A stretch of 13,460 nt of DNA from Paracoccaceae bacterium (GTDB lineage: Bacteria; Pseudomonadota; Alphaproteobacteria; Rhodobacterales; Rhodobacteraceae). Under the pieces are notes generated by a model. That model was not told the origin of the DNA. It was given only the letters and a program-made list of their open reading frames with translations, and did no database searches. Position numbers and translations under genes: made by a program. Shown in pieces: positions 6,952 through 12,683 of the stretch. Each line of letters begins with the position of its first letter. Within the stretch, counting starts at the first letter, position 1. The stretch covers positions 1 to 13,460 of the forward strand of contig SKNG01000441.1 in assembly GCA_007120685.1 (NCBI GenBank), given 5' to 3'.

Positions 6952-8438
6952 AGCACCGCCTGCGCCGCGTTCGCCCCTGAAAGCGCCGCCATCGGCACGC
7001 CCGCCCCCGGATGCGCCCCGCCCCCGGCCAGATAGAGGCCCTTCACCTTCGTCCGCGCCGTCGGCCGCAGGAAGGGGGCCAGCGCCCCGTGCGGGCTGCG
7101 GCCGTAAAGCGCCCCCCGGCTGCCCGGGAAGAGTGCCGCGAAGTGATGCGGCAGGGTCAGGGCGTCGGTCGTCGGCTGAGGACTGAAGCGCAGGCCGAAG
7201 CGGGAAAGGCGGGTGAAGGTCTGTGTCAGGCATGTGGCGGCCTCGCTGGGGTCTGGCGCGGCGCCTTGGGCCAGCGCGGGGGCATTGAGGATGAACTGGA
7301 AGCGCTCGGGGCCGTTTGCCGGGCCGGTCTTGCGGTCCTGGGCGCAGATATAAACGGTGGGCTCGGCCGGGGTCTGGCCGCGGGCAAGGGGGGAGAATTC
7401 GGCGGCTTCGGTATCGGCGAAGAAAAGGTTGTGGTGGGTCAGGGGCGCGCCGGTTGCCTCGGCCGCGAAGGTCCAGACCCGGGCCGAGAGCGCGCGCGGC
7501 TCGGTGGCGGCGGGGCGGATGGCGCGGCGGGCGTCCTCGCCCATCAGCCCCGCCACCAGCGCTGCCGGATCGCCGTTGAACACCGCCTGCCGGCAGGAAA
7601 CGCGCCGGCCATCGGCCAGCCGCAGGCCCGTAAGTGCGCCCGAGGCGATGTCCAGCCCCGCGACCGGCGCATTCAGGTAGAGCCGCCCGCCGAGCGTCTG
7701 GAACAGCCCGGCCAGCGCCTGCGCCAGCGCATGCATGCCGCCCTTGACGGCCCAGACGCCCGCGGCCTCGGCCCGCCAGATCAGGCCCAGAACGGCAGGG
7801 CTGTGGGCGGGGGTGCCGCCGACATAGGTGCTGTAGCGACCGAAAAGCTGGCGCAGGCGGGGATCGGTGAAATGCGCCTTCAGCAGCGCGGCCAGCGACC
7901 GGCCCGGGGCCATGAGCGGCCAGAGACCGGGGCGGGTGGCCATAGCGCGGGCGGCAGCCATTGGCGCCGGGCGGGGGGACAGCATCATCGGCGCCTCGAA
8001 GGCCGCAAGCGCCTGGGCCATGCGGGCATCGAAGGCCAGGAACTCCCGCGCCGCGGTCGCGCCGAATCCCGTGCCGATGGCGTGGGCGCTGGCCTGGGTG
8101 TCGGGAAAAAGGTCCAGTGTGGCGCCGTCCGGCCACCAGTGGCGGGCGAGGATGGGCTGGGGGATCAGGGTGACGTGATCCGCCAGCCGGGCGCCGGCGG
8201 CGGCGAAAAGCGCCTCGAAGACCGGTGTCATGGTCAGCACCGTGGGGCCGGCATCGACCGGGCCGGCGGGGCTGGGAAGGGTGCGCATCTTGCCGCCGGG
8301 GTAGCCCTGCGCCTCGATCAGTGCGACATCGGCGCCGGCGGCGGCCAGCCGTACCGCTGCTGCCAGCCCGCCGATGCCGGCGCCGATTACCGCGACCTCG
8401 GCCCGGATGTCTGCACTTGCCTCGCTCATGTCATCCAT
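6855..8438 (-). CDS. crtD: Hydroxyneurosporene C3,4-desaturase CrtD
   Basis: FAD-dependent desaturase of the phytoene-desaturase family; introduces the 3,4 double bond into 1-hydroxy carotenoids made by CrtC. The N-terminal Rossmann motif is VAVIGAGIGGLAAAVRLAAA, followed by GGKMRT and the family block DAGPTVLTM; LFGRYSTYVGGTP and VKGGMHALAQAL lie in the middle and YLAGGGAHPGAGVPMAALSG near the end. From ATG 8438 the frame gives 527 aa (524 from ATG 8429), about 30 more than the roughly 495 aa of Rhodobacter CrtD. The excess is the tail after AQAVLQD, which only translates crtC DNA in another frame, so the normal stop seems lost. Neither start has a strong ribosome binding site. It is transcribed divergently from crtE over a region with two PpsR/CrtJ boxes. 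Confidence 0.92.
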   Translation of the reverse strand: MDDMSEASADIRAEVAVIGAGIGGLAAAVRLAAAGADVALIEAQGYPGGKMRTLPSPAGPVDAGPTVLTMTPVFEALFAAAGARLADHVTLIPQPILARHWWPDGATLDLFPDTQASAHAIGTGFGATAAREFLAFDARMAQALAAFEAPMMLSPRPAPMAAARAMATRPGLWPLMAPGRSLAALLKAHFTDPRLRQLFGRYSTYVGGTPAHSPAVLGLIWRAEAAGVWAVKGGMHALAQALAGLFQTLGGRLYLNAPVAGLDIASGALTGLRLADGRRVSCRQAVFNGDPAALVAGLMGEDARRAIRPAATEPRALSARVWTFAAEATGAPLTHHNLFFADTEAAEFSPLARGQTPAEPTVYICAQDRKTGPANGPERFQFILNAPALAQGAAPDPSEAATCLTQTFTRLSRFGLRFSPQPTTDALTLPHHFAALFPGSRGALYGRSPHGALAPFLRPTARTKVKGLYLAGGGAHPGAGVPMAALSGANAAQAVLQDRISRSMSARTAMPGGISTRSATTAPARSR

Positions 8439-8459
8439 ACTTGACTTGATCGCGCCGAC

Positions 8460-8502
8460 TGTCCAGTATGATTTACACTTAGGTTGTAATTCAAGGCTGA
8501 CA
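8460..8502. promoter_or_regulatory. Tandem PpsR/CrtJ boxes in the crtD/crtE divergent promoter
   Basis: Two exact TGT-N12-ACA palindromes, TGTCCAGTATGATTTACA (8460-8477) and TGTAATTCAAGGCTGACA (8485-8502), are 7 bp apart. This is the recognition pattern of the redox/light-responsive repressor PpsR (CrtJ), which binds paired boxes cooperatively. They fill the 74-bp gap between the crtD and crtE starts, so one occupied pair could repress both directions. The pattern is seen directly; binding is inferred from the family. Confidence 0.85.
8465..8494 (-). promoter_or_regulatory. Candidate sigma-70-type promoter for crtD-crtC
   Basis: On the - strand TTGAAT (8494-8489) is followed after 18 bp by CATACT (8470-8465), a partial match to the -35 and -10 consensus, about 27 bp before the first crtD ATG. 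Both elements overlap the PpsR/CrtJ boxes, as expected for a repressed promoter. For crtE on the + strand only weak pairs are visible (TTGACT at 8441 with TATGAT at 8467, 20 bp apart), so I do not annotate it. Confidence 0.4.
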
Positions 8503-8512
8503 GGTGGCGCGC

Positions 8513-9385
8513 ATGGACATTTCACGACGCATCGAGGCGGCGATGGCGGCGGCCATCGAGGGGGCGCAGGCGGGTGGGCCGGCGCGGCTGGCGCATGCGT
8601 TGAATTATGCGGTGGTGCCCGGGGGCGCGCGCATCCGGCCCACGATCTGCCTGTCGGTGGCCATGGCCTGCGGTGACGACCGCCCGGCCCTGGCCGATGC
8701 CGCCGCCACGGCGCTGGAGCTGATCCATTGCGCAAGCCTGGTGCATGACGACCTGCCGGCCTTTGACAATGCCGATTTCCGGCGCGGCAAGCCGACGGTG
8801 CATCTGGCCTATTCCGAGCCGCTGGCGGTCCTGACGGGTGATTCGCTGATCATCGCGGCTTTCGAAGCGCTGGCGCAGGCCGTGCCCGAGGACCGGCCGG
8901 CGGACGCGCTGCGCGCGCTGGCGCTGACCCGGGTTCTGGCGCGCCATACGGGCATGCCGAACGGGATCTGCGCGGGCCAGGGCTGGGAGAGTGAGAGCAG
9001 CGTCGATCTGCGCGCCTATCACCGTTCGAAGACCGGGGCGCTGTTCATGGCCGCGACGCAGATGGGGGCTGTGGCGGCGGGGCAAGAGCCCGAGCCCTGG
9101 GAAGAACTGGGCGCGCGGATCGGCGAGGCGTTTCAGGTGGCCGACGACCTGCGCGACGCGCTTTACGATGCCGAGACGCTGGGCAAGCCGGTGGGGCAGG
9201 ACGCGGCGCTGGCGCGGCCCTCGGCGGTGCAGGAACTGGGCGTGCAGGGGGCGATCAAGCGGCTGCGGGACATTCTGGCGGGGGCGATCGCCTCGATCCC
9301 CTCTTGCCAGGGCGAGGCGCAGCTGGCCGCGATGGTGCAGCTTTACGCGCAGCGGATGACGCCGGTGGCGCCGGTCAGGGCCTGA
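8513..9385 (+). CDS. crtE: Geranylgeranyl diphosphate synthase CrtE
   Basis: Builds C20 geranylgeranyl diphosphate from isopentenyl diphosphate, feeding carotenoids and the phytyl chain of bacteriochlorophyll. It is 290 aa long. The two Asp-rich motifs for Mg-diphosphate binding are intact: DDLPAFD (79-85) and DDLRD (211-215). VVPGGARIRPTICL (about 33-46), GICAGQGWESES and AYHRSKTGALF are typical of the bacterial GGPP/FPP synthase group. I prefer ATG 8513 (MDISRRIEAAM) over GTG 8504, because the N-terminus fits the family and AGG at 8502-8504 is 8 bases upstream; the GTG would add three residues. The last bases of the second PpsR/CrtJ box lie only 10 bp from the ATG. crtF follows on the same strand after a 110-bp gap that holds a palindromic repeat. 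Confidence 0.95.
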   Translation: MDISRRIEAAMAAAIEGAQAGGPARLAHALNYAVVPGGARIRPTICLSVAMACGDDRPALADAAATALELIHCASLVHDDLPAFDNADFRRGKPTVHLAYSEPLAVLTGDSLIIAAFEALAQAVPEDRPADALRALALTRVLARHTGMPNGICAGQGWESESSVDLRAYHRSKTGALFMAATQMGAVAAGQEPEPWEELGARIGEAFQVADDLRDALYDAETLGKPVGQDAALARPSAVQELGVQGAIKRLRDILAGAIASIPSCQGEAQLAAMVQLYAQRMTPVAPVRA

Positions 9386-9422
9386 GACTTTTCCGGCCTG
9401 GCGCTTTTGGGCTGGCGGGGCA

Positions 9423-9484
9423 GGGGGGCGCTGCCCCCCGTCGGCTTTGCCGACTCCCCCCCGGGATATTTGAAGAGCAAAGAG
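9423..9484. repeat. Double-hairpin REP-like element, copy A (crtE-crtF gap)
   Basis: Hairpin 1 is GGGGGGC-GCT-GCCCCCC (9423-9439). Hairpin 2 is GTCGGC-TTT-GCCGAC (9440-9454). A tail TCCCCCCCGGGATATTTG plus AAGAGCAAAGAG runs to 9484. Copy B in bchY (12774-12834) has the same two hairpins and a related C-run plus TATTT tail, but its second stem reads GTCGCC/GGCGAC, so both sides have changed together. From general knowledge, elements of this look are frequent between genes in Rhodobacterales. The crtF ribosome binding site begins in its tail, so it may affect crtE-crtF read-through or mRNA stability. Confidence 0.8.
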
Positions 9485-9495
9485 GGGGCGCGGGT

Positions 9496-10584
9496 TTGGC
9501 CTTGAGCGAGGGGATGGGGCGGCGGCGCGAGCCCTGGGTGAACCGGCTGGCGGGATCCCGGCGGTTTCAGGCTTTCGCGGCGCGGGTGCCGGGGTTGCGG
9601 CGGCTGGTCCGGGCCGAGGGCGCGGCGATCTTCGACATCATGCAGGGCTTCGTGCGCAGCCAGGTGCTGATGGCGCTGGTCGATCTGCGGCTGATGCATC
9701 GGCTGGCTGAAGGTGCGGCGGGGGTGCCGGCTCTGGCGGCCTTTGCCGGCGTGCCGGAGGCGCGGATGGCGGTGCTGGCGCAGGCCGGTGCGGCGATGGG
9801 GCTGATCCGGCGGCGGGGCGATCTTTATGCGTTGTCGCGCCGCGGGGCGGCGTTTCTGGCCGTGCCGGGGTTGGAGGAGATGGTGCGCCACCACCGCGTG
9901 CTTTATGGCGATCTGGCCGAGCCGGTGGCGTTTTTCCGGGGCGAGACAGACCCCGATCTGGCGCGGTTCTGGCCCTATGTGCTGGGCGGCGCGGGCGACA
10001 GGGAGGTGGCCGCGCGCTACTCGCGGCTGATGGCCGAGAGCCAGGCGCTGGTGGCCGAAGAGACGCTGGCCCAGGTATCGCTATCCGGCATCACGCATTT
10101 GATGGATGTTGGCGGTGGCACCGGTGCCTTTCTGCGTGCGGTGCGCGCGCGGGCGCCAGGGCTGCGGCTGACGCTCTTCGATCTGCCGGAGGTGGTGGCA
10201 CAGGCGGCGCTGCCGGCCAATGTGAACCGGCTGGGCGGCAGTTTCCGTGACGGCGTGCCGGCCTGTGGTGCCGATGCGATCAGTCTGATTCGGGTGCTCT
10301 ACGATCATGCCGACGCCACTGTCGCCGCGCTGCTGGCCTCGGTCCATGCCGCGCTGCCGCCGGGGGGGCGGTTGTTTCTGTCAGAGCCGATGTCAGGCGG
10401 GGCGATTCCTGACCCGCAGGTGGATGTGTACTTTTCGGTTTACACATTGGCGATGCAGACGGGCCGCACCCGGTCGGCGGCCGAGATCGGCGCCATGCTG
10501 CAGGATGCGGGCTTCGTTTCGATCAGGAAATACAACAATTATCGGCCTTTTGTAACCGTCGCCATGACAGCGTGCCGAGACTGA
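9496..10584 (+). CDS. crtF: Carotenoid O-methyltransferase CrtF
   Basis: S-adenosylmethionine-dependent methyltransferase that methylates the 1-hydroxyl of demethylspheroidene-type carotenoids to give the methoxy end group. The N-terminal half is a helical dimerisation domain with AIFDIMQGFVRSQVLMALVD (about residues 43-62). The Rossmann methyltransferase domain has motif I MDVGGGTGAF (Asp204 region), followed by LTLFDLPEVV and LIRVLYDHAD, and ends at YNNYRPFVTVAM. The start is uncertain. TTG 9496 (362 aa) has AGGGGG at 9483-9488 spaced 7 bases; TTG 9502 and ATG 9514 (356 aa) are in frame but worse placed. The frame is open further upstream into crtE, where it is meaningless. The protein is somewhat short at the N-terminus compared with Rhodobacter CrtF. 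Confidence 0.92.
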   Translation: MALSEGMGRRREPWVNRLAGSRRFQAFAARVPGLRRLVRAEGAAIFDIMQGFVRSQVLMALVDLRLMHRLAEGAAGVPALAAFAGVPEARMAVLAQAGAAMGLIRRRGDLYALSRRGAAFLAVPGLEEMVRHHRVLYGDLAEPVAFFRGETDPDLARFWPYVLGGAGDREVAARYSRLMAESQALVAEETLAQVSLSGITHLMDVGGGTGAFLRAVRARAPGLRLTLFDLPEVVAQAALPANVNRLGGSFRDGVPACGADAISLIRVLYDHADATVAALLASVHAALPPGGRLFLSEPMSGGAIPDPQVDVYFSVYTLAMQTGRTRSAAEIGAMLQDAGFVSIRKYNNYRPFVTVAMTACRD

Positions 10585-10626
10585 ACAGGCGTTGGCAGAG
10601 GAAAACACCGGATCATCGCAGAAAAC

Positions 10627-10670
10627 TGTCTAGTTATGTTGACAACAGAGATTGTAAGTCTAGAATGACA
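10627..10670. promoter_or_regulatory. Tandem PpsR/CrtJ boxes over the bchC promoter
   Basis: Two exact TGT-N12-ACA sites, TGTCTAGTTATGTTGACA (10627-10644) and TGTAAGTCTAGAATGACA (10653-10670), are separated by 8 bp. Paired sites of this spacing at the bchC promoter are known for CrtJ in Rhodobacter capsulatus. The first box ends with the -35 hexamer and the second covers the -10, so binding would block RNA polymerase and repress bchC-X-Y under oxygen or light. Confidence 0.88.
10639..10666 (+). promoter_or_regulatory. Sigma-70-type promoter for bchC-bchX-bchY
   Basis: A perfect -35 TTGACA (10639-10644) is followed after 16 bp by TAGAAT (10661-10666), five of six matches to the -10 consensus. 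Transcription should begin near 10673. This rules out the in-frame ATG at 10665 as the bchC start, because it lies inside the -10. Confidence 0.7.
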
Positions 10671-10724
10671 CATGAAGGCGTGGTCGCAATGCGACGACTC
10701 GCCGGAGGCACTGAGGGGGGCGCC

Positions 10725-11675
10725 GTGCAGACCAATGCCATCATTCTTTCCGGACCGCGGGACCTGGCGCTGGGCCAGGTGGGGCTGGTGGCCCCGGGGC
10801 CGCGCGACGTGGTGGTGCGGATCACGCATTCGGGCATTTCCACCGGCACCGAGAAACTGTTCTGGTCCGGCCAGATGCCGCCTTTCCCGGGCATGGGTTA
10901 TCCGCTGGTACCGGGTTACGAGGCGGCGGGCGAGGTGGTGGAGGCCGGCGCCGAGACCGGCTTCACCCCCGGCGAGCGGGTCTTCGTGCCCGGCGCCAAC
11001 TGCTTTCAGCCGGGCGAGGCCGGGCCGGTTTACGGTCTGTTCGGCGGCGCCTCGCAGATGCTGGTCACCGATGCCGCCCGGGTGACGCGGATCGATGCGG
11101 CCCTGGGCGCCGAGGGCGCGCTGCTGGCGCTGGCCGCCACGGCGCGGCATGCGCTGGCGGGTTTCGATCATGCGCTGCCGGATCTGATTGTCGGCCATGG
11201 CGTGCTGGGCCGCTTGCTGGCGCGGCTGACGCTGGCCGCGGGCGCCCCGGCGCCGATGGTGTGGGAAATCGACGAAGGCCGGGCGCAGGGCGCCGAGGGC
11301 TACGCGGTCGTCCATCCCGATGCCGACCCGCGCCGCGATTATCGCGCGATCTATGATGCATCGGGCGCCGAGGGGCTGCTGGACAGTCTGATCGGGCGTA
11401 TCGGCCGGGGCGGCGAGGTGGTGCTGGCAGGGTTCTACACCAAGCCGCTGAGTTTCGCCTTTCCGCCGGCCTTCATGAAGGAGGCCCGCATTCGCATCGC
11501 CGCCGAATGGGCGCCCGAGGACCTGGCCGCCACGCGCGCGCTGATCGAATCCGGGGCGCTGTCGCTGGGCGGCTTGATCACCCATCGCCGGCCGGCCGCG
11601 GCCGCGGCAGAGGCTTACGCCACGGCCTTCACCGACCCGGCATGCCTGAAGATGATCCTGGACTGGGAGGCCTGA
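10725..11675 (+). CDS. bchC: 3-hydroxyethyl bacteriochlorophyllide a dehydrogenase
   Basis: Oxidises the C3 1-hydroxyethyl group to acetyl, one of the last steps to bacteriochlorophyllide a. From GTG 10725 it encodes 316 aa, like other BchC proteins. It belongs to the medium-chain dehydrogenase family: GISTGTEKLFWSGQMPPFPG and GYPLVPGYEAAGEVVEAG lie in the GroES-like half, and LIVGHGVLGRLLARL (about 155-169) is the nucleotide-binding turn. GTG 10725 is preferred because family similarity begins at QTNAIILSGP and GAGGGG at 10712-10717 is 7 bases away. ATG 10689 (MRRLAGGTEGG) is the alternative, with a 16-base leader from the predicted transcription start. bchX begins 3 bases after the stop. 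Confidence 0.93.
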   Translation: MQTNAIILSGPRDLALGQVGLVAPGPRDVVVRITHSGISTGTEKLFWSGQMPPFPGMGYPLVPGYEAAGEVVEAGAETGFTPGERVFVPGANCFQPGEAGPVYGLFGGASQMLVTDAARVTRIDAALGAEGALLALAATARHALAGFDHALPDLIVGHGVLGRLLARLTLAAGAPAPMVWEIDEGRAQGAEGYAVVHPDADPRRDYRAIYDASGAEGLLDSLIGRIGRGGEVVLAGFYTKPLSFAFPPAFMKEARIRIAAEWAPEDLAATRALIESGALSLGGLITHRRPAAAAAEAYATAFTDPACLKMILDWEA

Positions 11676-11678
11676 TCC

Positions 11679-12683
11679 GTGACGCTCGACATTCCCAACC
11701 TGAAAGACTTCGACCAGCGGTTACGCGACGAGGCATCGGAAGACCCGACGCTGGAAGTGCCGCAGGACCCGCCCACGAAGAAGACCCAGATCATCGCGAT
11801 CTATGGCAAGGGCGGGATCGGCAAGTCCTTCACGCTGGCCAATCTCAGCTGCATGATGGCCGAACAGGGCAAGCGCGTGCTGCTGATCGGCTGCGACCCG
11901 AAGTCGGACACCACCAGCCTGCTGTTTGGCGGCAAGGCCTGCCCGACGATCATCGAGACCTCGACCAAGAAGAAGCTGGCCGGCGAGGAAGTCGCCATCG
12001 GCGATGTGTGCTTCAAGCGCGCCGGGGTCTTCGCGATGGAACTGGGCGGGCCGGAAGTCGGCCGCGGTTGCGGGGGCCGGGGGATTATCCACGGGTTCGA
12101 GCTGCTGGAAAAGCTGGGCTTCCATGACTGGGACTTCGACTATGTGCTCCTGGATTTCCTGGGCGATGTGGTCTGCGGCGGCTTCGGCCTGCCCATCGCG
12201 CGGGACATGGCGCAGAAGGTGATCGTGGTCGGCTCGAACGACCTGCAGTCGCTTTATGTGGCCAATAACGTGTGCTCGGCGGTGGAGTATTTCCGCAAGC
12301 TGGGCGGCAATGTCGGCGTGGCAGGCCTGGTCATCAACAAGGATGACGGCACCGGCGAGGCGCAGGCATTCGCCAAGGCGGTGGACATCCCGATCCTGGC
12401 CGCGATCCCGGCCGATGACGATTTGCGCAAGAAATCGGCGAATTACCAGATCGTCGGCACCGCTGCCGGCCCCTGGGGCGCGCTGTTCTCGGAACTGGCC
12501 GAGAATGTGGCCGGCGCCCCGCCGCTGCGCCCTGTGCCGCTGAGCCAGGACGGGCTGTTGGGTCTGTTCGACAGCAAGGATACCGGCGGCGATGTGGTGC
12601 TGGAGCCCGCGACCGATGCCGACATGCGCGGCAAATACGCCAAGCCGAAGAAATCGCTGGAAGTGGTCTATGACGATGTCTGA
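11679..12683 (+). CDS. bchX: Chlorophyllide a reductase iron protein BchX
   Basis: NifH-like ATP-dependent reductase subunit of chlorophyllide a oxidoreductase; passes electrons from its 4Fe-4S cluster to the BchY-BchZ complex, which reduces ring B. The gene encodes 334 aa. The P-loop is YGKGGIGKSFT (Lys49). The cluster ligands, one pair shared across the homodimer, are Cys131 (GRGCGGRG) and Cys166 (DVVCGGFG). CDPKSDTT follows the NifH pattern. It starts at GTG 11679, with GGGAGG at 11664-11669 upstream inside bchC; the 3-base gap to bchC points to translational coupling. Its last bases overlap the proposed bchY start. Confidence 0.97.
   Translation: MTLDIPNLKDFDQRLRDEASEDPTLEVPQDPPTKKTQIIAIYGKGGIGKSFTLANLSCMMAEQGKRVLLIGCDPKSDTTSLLFGGKACPTIIETSTKKKLAGEEVAIGDVCFKRAGVFAMELGGPEVGRGCGGRGIIHGFELLEKLGFHDWDFDYVLLDFLGDVVCGGFGLPIARDMAQKVIVVGSNDLQSLYVANNVCSAVEYFRKLGGNVGVAGLVINKDDGTGEAQAFAKAVDIPILAAIPADDDLRKKSANYQIVGTAAGPWGALFSELAENVAGAPPLRPVPLSQDGLLGLFDSKDTGGDVVLEPATDADMRGKYAKPKKSLEVVYDDV

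Noticed and set aside
6019..8136. 705-codon - strand frame covering crtC and much of crtD
   Set aside because: Only the part below about 6951 matches CrtC. The rest is the crtD gene read in the wrong frame (Arg/Gly/Pro-rich, no family similarity).
7011..8444. 477-codon + strand frame opposite crtD
   Set aside because: Antisense shadow of crtD caused by high GC; composition is Gly/Arg/Ala-rich with no domain signature.
10539..11585. 348-codon - strand frame opposite bchC
   Set aside because: Antisense shadow of bchC and its promoter; His/Arg/Gln-rich and without family similarity.
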